Of a stretch of 64,000 nt of DNA, positions 8,583 through 17,169 are shown piece after piece. Origin of the DNA: Hufsiella arboris (GTDB taxonomy: Bacteria; Bacteroidota; Bacteroidia; Sphingobacteriales; Sphingobacteriaceae); contig NZ_WVHT01000002.1 of the NCBI RefSeq assembly GCF_009834875.1, positions 310,001 to 374,000 of the forward strand, read 5' to 3'. The position numbers and the translations under genes are program-made. The notes beneath the pieces were generated by a model. It had not been told where the DNA came from, did not search any database, and worked only from the letters and a program-made list of their open reading frames with translations. The number at the start of each line of letters is the position of its first letter. The first letter of the stretch is position 1.

Positions 8583-8984
8583 CCGTAGTTTCCTTCTGCA
8601 CGGCTGACAATGAAAATGCCTTCCCAGAAGGCAAGGACCTTCTGCTCGGTATCCGCTTGGATGAATTTGTGAAGGGTCATATTAAGGAACGATCGTGATC
8701 TGTTAGGATCGGTAGCGGTAATCTCCGGCTTATCGTTATACTTAATCACCGTTCCATCCACCAAAATCTTCTTTGATTTGAAATACTGTTCCTGCTTGAA
8801 AGAGAACTTGCACGATCACTCCTTTGATCGTAATAGCCAGTGCATTGTTCGGATAAGCTCCGTCGATGTTTAAAAGAGTGACACCTGATTTCCGCATAAG
8901 CGCCTTCGGTAACGGTTCCATAAATTTAAACGTGTTTATTGTATTTACTGTCCTCTTGGTTAGCCGGAATGCTGTCCTAGGCAA
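8579..8984 (-). pseudogene. Frameshifted OB-fold (tRNA_anti-like) nucleic-acid-binding protein
   Basis: Two overlapping minus-strand frames add up to one protein. The upstream frame reads LLNIDGAYPNNALAITIKG. The downstream frame, reached after a shift near 8800, reads FKQEQYFKSKKILVDG and then KYNDKPEITATDP. Together this is the typical order of a small OB-fold domain: L-N-I-x-x-x-Y-P-N, then K-x-Y-x-x-K-K-I-x-V-x-G-x-I, then Y-x-x-K-P-E-I-x-V-x-x-P. Those domains bind single-stranded nucleic acid. The N-terminal part and probably the signal region are missing. A second, independently broken copy lies at 35640-35930 on the same strand, so this gene has been lost twice in one window. Confidence 0.6.
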
Positions 8985-9143
8985 AGGAGTTGAAAGAGAT
9001 CGTTAAAAACGTGACAAATAATTAATAGGTAGATTTTTTAATGATAACGGGTTTAGGAGGAATACGCGAAAAGTTACAGTTGTGTAGAGTGTATGGTTGT
9101 TATTGATCTAACTTCAAATGTTAATACAATACTTCAGCGATTG

Positions 9144-9422
9144 TCATTTAGGTCTGCGATCCTTACGTAGTGGTGAATGTTTCTTTAACTTAAAATCGAA
9201 ATCAAATAATTCTTTTGGATGTACTTCTAATGCTTGTGCAATTGCCGCTAAGTTGCTTATAGATGTATTGCTCGTTCCTCGTTCGATCCTTCCGATCTGA
9301 ATTAAGCTTAATCCTGTTCTGTCAACAAGGTCCTCTTGAACAATTCCCTTAGCTTTTCGAACTTCCAAAATCCGCGCCCTAATTTTATCTATAAACTCTT
9401 GATCTCTGTATTGTTTTGCCAT
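9144..9422 (-). CDS. XRE-family helix-turn-helix transcriptional regulator
   Basis: From the ATG at 9422 the protein has 92 residues; an ATG two codons upstream (9428) is also possible. Residues about 10-70 form a classical Cro/C1-type HTH: IRARILEVRKAKGIVQEDL, then TGLSLIQIGRIERG, then TSISNLAAIAQALEVHPKELF. This kind of small regulator usually represses its own promoter and a neighbouring gene. A 12-bp palindrome (9458-9469) lies 36 bases upstream of the start and is a good operator candidate. The gene reads away from the folded element at 9579-9723 and the 91-residue ORF, and may control them. The C-terminal tail is short and basic (KKHSPLRKDRRPK). Confidence 0.85.
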   Translation of the reverse strand: MAKQYRDQEFIDKIRARILEVRKAKGIVQEDLVDRTGLSLIQIGRIERGTSNTSISNLAAIAQALEVHPKELFDFDFKLKKHSPLRKDRRPK

Positions 9423-9457
9423 AAACAAAGAGAGGATCGGATACTGTTTTTTATTAA

Positions 9458-9469
9458 TACAAATTTGTA
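9458..9469. promoter_or_regulatory. Candidate operator palindrome upstream of the XRE gene
   Basis: The perfect 12-bp palindrome TACAAATTTGTA lies in an AT-rich promoter region 36-47 bases before the HTH start. XRE regulators typically bind such sites as dimers, so autoregulation is likely but not shown. Confidence 0.4.
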
Positions 9470-9578
9470 GTATTTAATTCTTTGTTTATATTCGTAGTGA
9501 AGATTGTTTAAAAACTGAAAAAAGAAATATTTTTGCGATAACTTCTTTAAGATTTTGAAGCATTCGCACTGAAGGTCT

Positions 9579-9723
9579 CGTGACTGAAAACTGGTAATTT
9601 AAAGACAACGAGGAATAAGTGATAGTGCTCACGCTACAGGCGTGGGCCTGCTTATTCGTTGTCGGGTATACCAGTACCTCAGTCACGATAAGTTAGGTTC
9701 CACGCCTGTTGCAATACAGGCGT
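9579..9723 (+). ncRNA. Strongly folded non-coding element (nested stems plus second hairpin)
   Basis: Four nested helices form one long arm. They are CGTGACTGA (9579-9587) with TCAGTCACG (9679-9687), ACTGGTA (9590-9596) with TACCAGT (9669-9675), GACAACGA..ATAAG (9604-9619) with CTTATTCGTTGTC (9651-9663, small bulge), and GCTCACGC (9627-9634) with GCGTGGGC (9640-9647) closing a five-base loop. A second perfect hairpin follows, ACGCCTGT / ACAGGCGT (9702-9723). The two parts can also pair with each other: ACAGGCGTGG (9636-9645) is the exact complement of CCACGCCTGT (9700-9709), so two mutually exclusive folds are possible. No matching Rfam family comes to mind and no reverse transcriptase or transposase is near. 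It may be a leader RNA or switch of the 91-residue ORF that starts 16 bases later, or a mobile-element relic. Confidence 0.5.
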
Positions 9724-9739
9724 CCACAAACTAATAAAA

Positions 9740-10015
9740 ATGGATGCAGCTACAATTACTTTCTCCACAGATCGAACGATGCTACCCATATCGATCAAAA
9801 AATTCGTCGCTACAACCTCCACTTTAAAATCGCAAACAGGACTTTGGCGCTTGTTTTCCTTTGATGTCTCCGGGAAATTTTGTTCGTTGAATATGGCTCA
9901 GCGGGAGAATTTTTCCGTTTTTCAAAAAGAACAGAGGGTGGAGTTGGTGGCGCTGTATAAGTTAAATGGGGACGTTTCGCTGTTAAATGAAGGGAGGGCC
10001 GATGTGGATCGTTGA
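9740..10015 (+). CDS. Hypothetical 91-residue protein downstream of the folded element
   Basis: Begins MDAATITFSTDRTMLPISIKK with the ATG 16 bases after the last hairpin. It has no signal peptide, no membrane segment and no recognised motif; the composition (SLLNEGRADVDR at the end) is that of a normal soluble protein. The spacing to the folded RNA suggests that the two belong together, the RNA acting as a 5' leader. An alternative is that this is a relic of a larger gene. Confidence that it is translated is moderate. Confidence 0.45.
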   Translation: MDAATITFSTDRTMLPISIKKFVATTSTLKSQTGLWRLFSFDVSGKFCSLNMAQRENFSVFQKEQRVELVALYKLNGDVSLLNEGRADVDR

Positions 10016-10146
10016 CCTGGGTTTTCTTTTATGGACTGTTTTGATTTGCCCGCCTGAATAGGAGCGTTGCTCCGGGGTGCCGCGTTGTTTCTTGTTATCC
10101 GGCGGCATCTTTTAATCCTTGGTTTTTTACTGTTTAGTTTTTTAAA

Positions 10147-11526
10147 ATGAAATCAAATTATTTCGTTAGGGGCGGGCTTTGGCCTTTGGGCTGGGTTGTT
10201 CGTGTGTTTTTATTGTTTGTTCCGGTGGTGCTGGTGCAGCTGTTTTCGGTGCTTGGGGTTTGCCGGGTCTATGGCGCCGGACGGGTTCGGATAGGGGAGC
10301 GGGTTCCGGATGTGGCGTTGTTCAGGGACGCGGGGGGGAAGGTGGTTCGCTTGTCGGGGTTGCGGGGGAAGCTGGTGGTGCTGGATTTCTGGGCGTCGTG
10401 GTGCGGTCCTTGTGTGAGCCGGATTCCGCTGGTGGATTCGCTGCAGGAGAGGTATGGTTCGGAGGTGCAGTTTGTGACGGTGACGTCGCAGACGGAGTCG
10501 GAGGTGGCTTCGTTTTTTAAGGCTTATAACGGGGGGAAGGGTAGCGTGGTGCCATGGGTAGTATCGGATTCGGAGCTGGGGGGTATGTTTCCGCATAATA
10601 CGATTCCGCATTATGTGTGGATCGACTCGGCGGGGGTGTACCGGACGTTCTCCCAGTCGGTGAGTGATGCGGGTCTGCGGGAGGCGTTTAAAAAGGGGCG
10701 TTTTAAGGTGCAGGATCTGAAGGATGTCGAGCTGCTGCCGTATGATTATAAGCGGCCGCTGTTTCTTTCAGGGAACGGGGGTGAGGCGGGCAGGCTGGAT
10801 TATTATTCGTTGCTGACGGGCTTTAGCGAGCATCTGGGTTCGGGATCGAGTATCCTGGTGGATAGTGTGCGGATGAAGATTACGGCGCATAATTGTTCGC
10901 TGATCAATCTGTACTGGCTGGCGTACTGCGGGGGAAATCCTTTGCGATTCCAAACTTTTAATACGCGGGTGGAGACAATGGATTCCGCCAGGGTGATTAG
11001 CGGGAAGGTGGGGCTGGAGTATATTGATTTCCTGCGTAAAGGGGGCGGTTATTGTTATGAGCTGCTGCTGCCGGCTTCGATGGCGGCGGAGGGTTACCGG
11101 ATGATGCAGGCGGATCTTGCGCGGTTCTTTCCTTATAAACCTTTTATCGAAAAGAAGGAGGTTCCCTGCCTGGCGCTGGTACGGACTTCTTCGGTGGATA
11201 AGCTGCTGCCGCATGATAAGGAGGCAGAGCCGGTGAATGACTTTAAGCCGGCTTCGGTGGTGTTGCGGAATTTCTGGCTGGATGCTTTTACGGCGTATTT
11301 GTCGCTGCGGATGAGTAAGCTGGGTTTGCGGGTGGTGAACCAGACGGGGTTGGATCACCCGGTGGATATGGAGCTGGGTGTGTTGCTGTCGGATTTGGAG
11401 GCGACCAATAAGGCGCTGGCGGCGTACGACCTGAAGCTGGTGAAAAGTACGTCGGTGCTGGAAACTTTTGTCCTGCGGGACGGGGCGGGTTCCTTGAGTG
11501 CTTCGCCGGTTAAGCGGTCTGAATAA
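10147..11526 (+). CDS. TlpA-like thioredoxin-fold protein with TIGR03435-like C-terminal domain
   Basis: A 459-residue protein. Residues 14-45 form a hydrophobic signal or anchor segment. Residues 48-185 are a TlpA/ResA-type thioredoxin domain with the active site WASWCGPC (Cys86, Cys89) after LVVLDFWA and a cis-Pro-like segment (NTIPHYVWID). The remaining 260 residues resemble the TIGR03435 domain found behind thioredoxin modules in soil bacteria, ending in YDLKLVKSTSVLETFVL. It probably works in the periplasm as a membrane- or envelope-linked thiol-disulfide reductase. The SusC gene starts 71 bases downstream in the same direction, so the two are likely one transcription unit. Codon use is markedly G-rich compared with the genes before 9500. 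The second-domain assignment is less sure than the thioredoxin call. Confidence 0.8.
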   Translation: MKSNYFVRGGLWPLGWVVRVFLLFVPVVLVQLFSVLGVCRVYGAGRVRIGERVPDVALFRDAGGKVVRLSGLRGKLVVLDFWASWCGPCVSRIPLVDSLQERYGSEVQFVTVTSQTESEVASFFKAYNGGKGSVVPWVVSDSELGGMFPHNTIPHYVWIDSAGVYRTFSQSVSDAGLREAFKKGRFKVQDLKDVELLPYDYKRPLFLSGNGGEAGRLDYYSLLTGFSEHLGSGSSILVDSVRMKITAHNCSLINLYWLAYCGGNPLRFQTFNTRVETMDSARVISGKVGLEYIDFLRKGGGYCYELLLPASMAAEGYRMMQADLARFFPYKPFIEKKEVPCLALVRTSSVDKLLPHDKEAEPVNDFKPASVVLRNFWLDAFTAYLSLRMSKLGLRVVNQTGLDHPVDMELGVLLSDLEATNKALAAYDLKLVKSTSVLETFVLRDGAGSLSASPVKRSE

Positions 11527-11597
11527 TTTTTTAGTAGTTATTGATGTGATTAGGTTCAATCTGCATCAATTTATATCAATCAATCAAACCTTTTTTG

Positions 11598-14500
11598 ATG
11601 AAAAAATACCTTGTTTTTTATGGGCTGTTGCTGCTGGCTGGTGTTCCGGCGGTGGCGCAGCAGACGCTTTCGGGCGTGGTGCTCCGGGCGGGTTCTGACA
11701 GGCCGCTTGCAGGGGCGACGGTTGTTTCGCGCCGTTCGGGGCAGCAGGTGTCTGCCGGGGCGGATGGCGGATTTAAGTTGAATGTTTTGCTGCCGGATAC
11801 GCTGGCGGTGTCGTTCGTGGGTTTTAGCCGCAAGCTGGTTCCGGTGGGTTCGCTGGTTTCGCTGCGTGTTGTGCTGGAGGAGAATGGGGGGATGCTGGAT
11901 GAGGTGGTGGTGTCGACGGGTTACCAGCGTTTGTCGCCGGAGCGGACGACGGGTGCGTTTTCGGCTATCGGAAAGGATCAGCTGAATTACCGCACGAGCA
12001 CGGGAATTATTGACCGGATGGAGGATTTTGCGGCGGGTGTGTCGTTTAACCGGGGTGTGGGTGGTACGGCGGGGGTGAATGCTTCGCGGACGGGGATCAG
12101 TGTGCGGGGCCAGAGTACGCTGTTTGCCAGGGGGGATCCGCTGGTGGTGCTGGATAATTTCCCGTATACGGGGGATATCGATAATATCAATCCGAATGAC
12201 GTGGAGTCGGTTACGGTGTTGAAGGATGCGGCGGCGGCTTCGATCTGGGGCGCGCAGGCGGGTAACGGGGTGATTGTGATCACTACGAAGAAGGGGCGCT
12301 ATAACCAGCGCACGCAATTATCGGTTAACGGGAATGTGACGGTGGCCCGGCGGCCGGATTTGTTTTATGTGCCGCAGATGTCGTCCTCGGATTATATCGA
12401 TATGGAGGAGAAGCTGTTTGGGGAGGGTTATTACCAGGAGCTGGAACAAACGCCGGGCTACCCGGGCCTGACGCCAGTGGTGGAGCTGCTGATCGCGGGA
12501 CGGGACGGGGTTATGCCTGCTTCGGAGGTATCGTCACGGATCGACGCGCTGCTCGGGGTGGATACGCGGACGGACCTGCGGGATTATTTTTACCAGACGG
12601 CGCTGCTCCAGCAGTATGCGGGGAGCCTGTCGGGCGGTACGGCCGGCCAGCGCTTTAACTTGTCGGTGGGCTATGATCATAACCGCTACCAGCAGGTGGG
12701 TAATTCCTATAGCCGGGTGACGGTGAACGGGAATTATTCGTATGGGTTTTTTAAGAATAAGCTGGAGCTGCAGACGGGCCTTTATTATACGGGAAGCCGC
12801 AATGAGCTGAACCGTGCGGCGCAGGTGACGTTCCCGAATTATCATTCGGTTTATCCATATGCAGATTTGGTGGATGGCAGTGGCAGGGCGCTTGCCGTGG
12901 AGACGATCCGGCCGGAGGCGGCGGCGTATGCCGCCAGCAAGGGATTATTGGACTGGTCGTACCGGCCGTATGAGGAGGTAGGATTGTCGGATAACCGGCT
13001 GAAGGATCTGAACTATTTGGTGAATGCGGGACTGACCTGGCATGTGCTGCCGGGGCTGAACGGTTCGCTGCTGTACCAGTATGGCCGGGACGAGCTGCGG
13101 GGCAGGAATCTGCAGGCTCAGGGGACGTATTATACGCGTAATGAGATTAACCGGCTGACGGCGGTGGATGCGGATGGCAACTTGATAAGGCCGGTGCCGC
13201 TGGGCGGGATTTTGGATGAGAGCAGCACCGAGACGCTGCAGCAAAACTTCCGGGCGCAGCTTGATTTTGAGCGGGTGCTGGGGGGACGTCACCGGGTGTC
13301 GGCGCTGGTGGGATATGAGCGGCGGCAGTCGGATGGCAGCAGTGTGCAATGGCGCAGTTACGGCTATGATGTCACGCATGAGGCTGCCCAGGTAGTGGAT
13401 TACCTGGGGATGTATACGTCTTTTCTGGATCCTTACGATGATTCCCAGCAGCTGGTTTACCTGGATGAGCGGGGAGGGGCGGCGCTGCGGAACCTTTCGT
13501 ATTATGCGAACGGGGCTTATACGTTTGATAACCGCTATACGGCTTCGGGGAGCCTGCGCTTTGACCAGTCGAATATCTTCGGCGTGAATACGAACCAGAA
13601 GGGGGTGCCGCTGTATTCGGTGGGGCTGGGATGGAATGTGAGCAATGAGCCGTTTTTTAAGCTGGCCTGGCTGCCTTACCTGAAGCTGCGGGCTTCCCTG
13701 GGCGAAAACGGGAACGTGGATAACTCGCTGTCGGCTTATCCGACTGCGGCTTATGAAAATGGAACGACGACGCTGACGCGTTTGCCGTATGCGCGGCTGA
13801 TCAATCCGCCGAACCCGGATCTGCGCTGGGAGAGGGTTCGGACCTGGAACGTGGGGCTGGATTTTAACCTGCGGAACAGTGTGCTGGGGGGCAGTATCGA
13901 TTATTACCGGAAGCGGGGCCTGGACCTGATCGGGCAGACGCCGTATCCGCCGTCGTCGGGGATCACTTCGTTTAAAGGGAATTATGCTTCAACTTCGGGA
14001 AGCGGGCTGGAGCTGACGCTGAATTCCCGGAACCTGGATGGGGTATTCAAGTGGTATAGCGGCCTGGTGCTGACTTTTCAGCACGATGAGGTGACGGGTT
14101 ACTCGCAGCAGGCGACGGCTTCAAACGTGTTCAGTTTTGCCCCTGTAAAGGGAAAGCCGCTTTACTCAGTGTTCAGTTATCCCTGGGCGGGTTTGGACGG
14201 GCAGACAGGGCAACCGCAGGGTACTGTTGACGGGCAGCTGAGCACGGACTACGCGGCGATCCGCAATACGCCGGTAACGGCAATGGACTATAACGGGCCG
14301 GCGCGTCCGGCGACTTTCGGTGCGCTTCGCAATACGTTTCTTTTTAAGGGTTTTTCGCTGTCGGCGAATATCAGCTTTCGCCTGGGTTATTATATCCGGA
14401 CGCAGTCGGTGGTGTACAGCGATGTGCTTTCGGGGCAGGGCAGCAACGGGGATTATGAGAAGCGGTGGATGAAGCCGGGTGATGAGTCGCTTACTTCGGT

Positions 14501-14783
14501 GCCTGGTCTTCCGGAGGGCATAGACTATAACCGGGACTGGTTCTATATCAATTCCTCGGTGCTGGTTAAGAAGGGGGATCATATCCGGTTCCAGGATGTG
14601 AACTTGTCTTATACGCTGGATAAGAAGCGGATGGACTGGCTGCCTTTTCCGCAGGCGCAGCTGTACCTGTATGCCAATAACCTGGGTATTCTCTGGCAGG
14701 CAAATGATACGGGCCTTGATCCGGACTACCAGAGCGGGCCGCCGCCGTTTAGCTTTTCGGCGGGTTTGAAAGCGGATTTTTAA
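11598..14783 (+). CDS. SusC/RagA-type TonB-dependent outer-membrane transporter
   Basis: The start is the ATG at 11598; a TTG one codon earlier also opens the frame but is unlikely. The 1061 residues begin with a signal peptide (KKYLVFYGLLLLAGVPAVAQ). A carboxypeptidase-regulatory-like beta-sandwich follows (about 24-100), then a TonB-box-like/STGYQ segment (about 105-112). The plug domain carries the SusC signature VTVLKDAAAASIWGAQAGNG and VIVITTKKG (about 195-235), and the rest is a beta-barrel to the terminal aromatic-rich strand ending in F. Such proteins import large substrates through the outer membrane with TonB energy and pair with a SusD lipoprotein, here 20 bases downstream. The substrate is not evident: no glycoside hydrolase is nearby, and the neighbours (thioredoxin, LanB) argue for a peptide rather than a glycan. 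Confidence 0.95.
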   Translation: MKKYLVFYGLLLLAGVPAVAQQTLSGVVLRAGSDRPLAGATVVSRRSGQQVSAGADGGFKLNVLLPDTLAVSFVGFSRKLVPVGSLVSLRVVLEENGGMLDEVVVSTGYQRLSPERTTGAFSAIGKDQLNYRTSTGIIDRMEDFAAGVSFNRGVGGTAGVNASRTGISVRGQSTLFARGDPLVVLDNFPYTGDIDNINPNDVESVTVLKDAAAASIWGAQAGNGVIVITTKKGRYNQRTQLSVNGNVTVARRPDLFYVPQMSSSDYIDMEEKLFGEGYYQELEQTPGYPGLTPVVELLIAGRDGVMPASEVSSRIDALLGVDTRTDLRDYFYQTALLQQYAGSLSGGTAGQRFNLSVGYDHNRYQQVGNSYSRVTVNGNYSYGFFKNKLELQTGLYYTGSRNELNRAAQVTFPNYHSVYPYADLVDGSGRALAVETIRPEAAAYAASKGLLDWSYRPYEEVGLSDNRLKDLNYLVNAGLTWHVLPGLNGSLLYQYGRDELRGRNLQAQGTYYTRNEINRLTAVDADGNLIRPVPLGGILDESSTETLQQNFRAQLDFERVLGGRHRVSALVGYERRQSDGSSVQWRSYGYDVTHEAAQVVDYLGMYTSFLDPYDDSQQLVYLDERGGAALRNLSYYANGAYTFDNRYTASGSLRFDQSNIFGVNTNQKGVPLYSVGLGWNVSNEPFFKLAWLPYLKLRASLGENGNVDNSLSAYPTAAYENGTTTLTRLPYARLINPPNPDLRWERVRTWNVGLDFNLRNSVLGGSIDYYRKRGLDLIGQTPYPPSSGITSFKGNYASTSGSGLELTLNSRNLDGVFKWYSGLVLTFQHDEVTGYSQQATASNVFSFAPVKGKPLYSVFSYPWAGLDGQTGQPQGTVDGQLSTDYAAIRNTPVTAMDYNGPARPATFGALRNTFLFKGFSLSANISFRLGYYIRTQSVVYSDVLSGQGSNGDYEKRWMKPGDESLTSVPGLPEGIDYNRDWFYINSSVLVKKGDHIRFQDVNLSYTLDKKRMDWLPFPQAQLYLYANNLGILWQANDTGLDPDYQSGPPPFSFSAGLKADF

Positions 14784-14803
14784 TTGAATGAAAAATTTAA
14801 ATC

Positions 14804-16168
14804 ATGAAGAACTTACTACTTTTTACGGCGCTGATTTTTTTTCTGGCGCTGTGCGGATCCTGCAATAAGGATGTACTGGACGAGAAGCCGGACAAATCGC
14901 AATTGGTGCCCACAACGCTGGATGATTTCCAGGAGTTGCTGAATAATAATGATTTGATGAACCTGAGCGGGGGGCTGAGCTCGCTGTCGACGGATGATCT
15001 GTATAATGAAAGCGGCCTGCCGTCTTCGACGGCGCTGGAACGCAATGCGTATCCCTGGCTTGCGGATATTTACCAGGGCAGCACGCTGTCGCCGGACTGG
15101 AATACGCCTTACCAGCAGGTGCTTTATGCCAATATTGTGCTGGACGGGCTGGCCGGGGTTAACCGCCCGGAAGATGCGGAACGCTTCGACCAGGTGAAGG
15201 GTGAGGCGCTGTTTTTTCGCTGCTGGGCGTTTTTTAACCTGGCTCAGTTGTTTTGTGTGCCGTATTCACCGGCCAATGAAGGCCGGCCGGGGATACCGAT
15301 GCCGCTGAGTTCGAATGTGAACGTCCGGCCGCCGCGGGGTACGCTGAAGGCGGTGTATGACCGGGTGCTGGCGGACCTGGCGGAGGCGAAAGGTCTTTTG
15401 CCGGAGCGCAGTACGGTGCTCACGCATCCTTCAAAGGCAGGGATTGCTGCGTTCCTGTCTCGCATTTACCTGGTGATGGGGGATTATGCTGCGGCGCGGG
15501 CGGCGGCTTCGGAAGCTCTTGGCTTTAATTCACAGCTGACGGACTTTAATACATTGAATTTTACGGCGACCTATACGTTTCCGGTGCCGCTGCCTAACCA
15601 GCGGGAGGAGATTGCTTTTTACAATAACTCGGTGGGCTACTCTTTTTTCAATGCCTCGACGACGTTTGTCGATTCGCTTTTGTACCGTTCTTATGGGGCG
15701 AATGATCTGCGCAGGCAGGCTTTTTTTGTAACAAAGGCCTTGGGTAAGGTGCAGTTTAAGGGGAATTATTCGGGTGGAAGGGCTTTGTTTACGGGGTTGG
15801 CGACAGATGAAATTTACCTGAACCGGGCGGAGGCTTCGGCGCGCCTGGGTGATGGGCAGGCGGCGATGACCGATCTGAATACGCTGCTGAAGACCCGCTA
15901 TAAGACGGGGACGTTTACAGGCTTGCAGGCAGCGGATGCGGGACAGGCGCTGAGGCTGGTGATGTCCGAGCGGCGGAAGGAGCTGATAAACCGGGGGATC
16001 CGCTGGACGGATTTAAGGCGGTATAACCTGGAGAAGGATTTCGCGGTGACACTGCGACGGATGACTGCCGGGGCTGAATATACGCTGCCGCCGGATGATC
16101 CGCGGTATGTTTTTCCGATACCACCAGCGGAGCTGCAGCAGAATAATTTGGAGCAGAATCCGCGTTAG
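14804..16168 (+). CDS. SusD/RagB-family surface lipoprotein
   Basis: A 454-residue protein, partner of the SusC gene 20 bases upstream. It has a lipoprotein signal (LLLFTALIFFLALCGSC) with Cys17 or Cys20 as the lipidated residue. TPR-like helices follow (QVKGEALFFRCWAFFNLAQLF, about residues 128-148, the well-conserved SusD helix). The conserved C-terminal region DEIYLNRAEASARLGD...LNTLL and SERRKELINRGIRWTDLRRY (about 325-410) is intact. SusD proteins form the lid of the SusC barrel and capture the ligand at the surface. Length is a little shorter than the usual 500-600 residues. A bidirectional terminator follows directly. Confidence 0.93.
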   Translation: MKNLLLFTALIFFLALCGSCNKDVLDEKPDKSQLVPTTLDDFQELLNNNDLMNLSGGLSSLSTDDLYNESGLPSSTALERNAYPWLADIYQGSTLSPDWNTPYQQVLYANIVLDGLAGVNRPEDAERFDQVKGEALFFRCWAFFNLAQLFCVPYSPANEGRPGIPMPLSSNVNVRPPRGTLKAVYDRVLADLAEAKGLLPERSTVLTHPSKAGIAAFLSRIYLVMGDYAAARAAASEALGFNSQLTDFNTLNFTATYTFPVPLPNQREEIAFYNNSVGYSFFNASTTFVDSLLYRSYGANDLRRQAFFVTKALGKVQFKGNYSGGRALFTGLATDEIYLNRAEASARLGDGQAAMTDLNTLLKTRYKTGTFTGLQAADAGQALRLVMSERRKELINRGIRWTDLRRYNLEKDFAVTLRRMTAGAEYTLPPDDPRYVFPIPPAELQQNNLEQNPR

Positions 16169-16174
16169 GCAAGA

Positions 16175-16203
16175 AAAGCTCCGCAGGGGTGCTGCGGAGC
16201 TTT
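16175..16203. terminator. Bidirectional terminator between susD-like and DUF6520 genes
   Basis: A 12-bp perfect stem (AAAGCTCCGCAG / CTGCGGAGCTTT, loop GGGTG) lies six bases after the SusD stop and three bases before the stop of the convergent DUF6520 gene. The A and T ends allow it to work in both directions. Confidence 0.8.
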
Positions 16204-16206
16204 CGC

Positions 16207-16482
16207 TTACTGAAGCTGGCCGTTATTGGTGACGATTTCCGTTGCGTGGCTCATGGTCGAAGCATAATTGCTGGGGCCGTTAACCGGGGTGTAATTACTG
16301 GGAAAACGAACCTTACAGGCGTCGTCGGCAGCTTCACATTGCTGGTTGCTGAAAGCCTGCCAGTTGTAATTTTCATCACGGATATACACGGTTCCTGCTC
16401 TTTTTTCAGCTGGTTTGAAGGCGAAGGCGGCGCTGAGGCCGAGGATGAGTGCTGCAAGAGCACTGAATGATGGTTTTTTCAT
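16207..16482 (-). CDS. DUF6520-like small exported protein
   Basis: A 91-residue protein that begins MKKPSFSALAALILGLSAAFAFK, a signal peptide, followed by a short mature part with two cysteines (QQCEAADDACKV) and a polar tail. The layout (KK...LGLSAAFA, then a roughly 60-residue Cys-pair domain) is what I know as DUF6520, a family of Bacteroidota peptides of unknown function often found beside MauE/DoxX-like membrane proteins and redox genes. Here a MauE-like gene is 111 bases upstream on the same strand. An exported substrate or partner of the nearby thiol-redox proteins is a plausible role, not shown. Confidence 0.75.
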   Translation of the reverse strand: MKKPSFSALAALILGLSAAFAFKPAEKRAGTVYIRDENYNWQAFSNQQCEAADDACKVRFPSNYTPVNGPSNYASTMSHATEIVTNNGQLQ

Positions 16483-16593
16483 GATGTTAAATTTAAATGA
16501 GTGTTTGTTGGACTATTGCCGCCTTGCGACCGGGTGGCGGCATCCCGGGGCTTATCAGAGGCGTTTGATCCCTGCTAAGCCGGTTATTGCTTG

Positions 16594-17052
16594 TTATCCG
16601 TTGGGTCTGACCTCCTTTTTATAGTAAAGTATAGTGCCCGCTATGGTGAGCAGCAGGTATGCGATATTGAAAATAAAGTGTACCTGCCAGTTCATTGCTT
16701 TCAGTACGCCTCCGCAGGAACAGGGAACGCGGGGAAAGAAATGAAAGAGTACCAGGCCGGTGTAAATGCTGAATGCGAGCATGAGGCCAAGGGAACAAGC
16801 CAGCCCATGGGAAAGGGTCTGCCGTCGGGTTAATAGTAAGGCGGTAATAAGCTCAGCGGCAGGAAGCAGGTAGGCCAGCGCCCCGGCTATAGGATCAGGA
16901 AAGACCTGGTTGTGCAGCTGGTACTGGAAATCTTTCCAGTCGAGCAGTTTGCTGGTGGCTGTATAAACGAAAAGAAGGATGAGCAGGAACCGGGTTATGC
17001 CGATGAAAAGAATTCCTGCTCTTGGCGGCTGACGGACTTGAACTGTGGTCAT
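16594..17052 (-). CDS. MauE/DoxX-like integral membrane protein
   Basis: A 152-residue protein with four hydrophobic segments: about 14-33 (ILFIGITRFLLILLFVYTAT), 55-76, 84-107 and 126-144. The SKLLDW segment after the first helix and the loop PRVPCSCGGVLKAMNWQVHF before the last, with Cys111 and Cys113, fit the MauE/DoxX membrane family, which is linked to disulfide or quinone redox chemistry in the cytoplasmic membrane. Together with the TlpA-like protein and DUF6520 peptide it points to a periplasmic thiol-redox theme for this block. It is divergently transcribed from the LanB gene, with 117 bases between starts. Confidence 0.78.
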   Translation of the reverse strand: MTTVQVRQPPRAGILFIGITRFLLILLFVYTATSKLLDWKDFQYQLHNQVFPDPIAGALAYLLPAAELITALLLTRRQTLSHGLACSLGLMLAFSIYTGLVLFHFFPRVPCSCGGVLKAMNWQVHFIFNIAYLLLTIAGTILYYKKEVRPNG

Positions 17053-17169
17053 GGACTAAAGTTCCGCAGTAAGGGGCTGGCTTAACAGTATGATTTAGGT
17101 GGTTATGGCTTTTTACCAGTTTCATACCCCTTGTAATTTTTGTGATTTATTTGATACGTAATTGTCTGC

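Noticed and set aside
9579-9723. Retron msr/msd, tRNA cluster or IS200/IS605 end
   Set aside because: No reverse transcriptase or transposase nearby, no cloverleaf and no CCA-type acceptor; the fold does not match these.
10179-16172. Many long open frames on the minus strand and in other plus frames across the thioredoxin, SusC and SusD genes
   Set aside because: They are mirrors of the G/C-rich third positions of the real genes. They contain no motifs and are rich in Arg, Pro, His and Gln.
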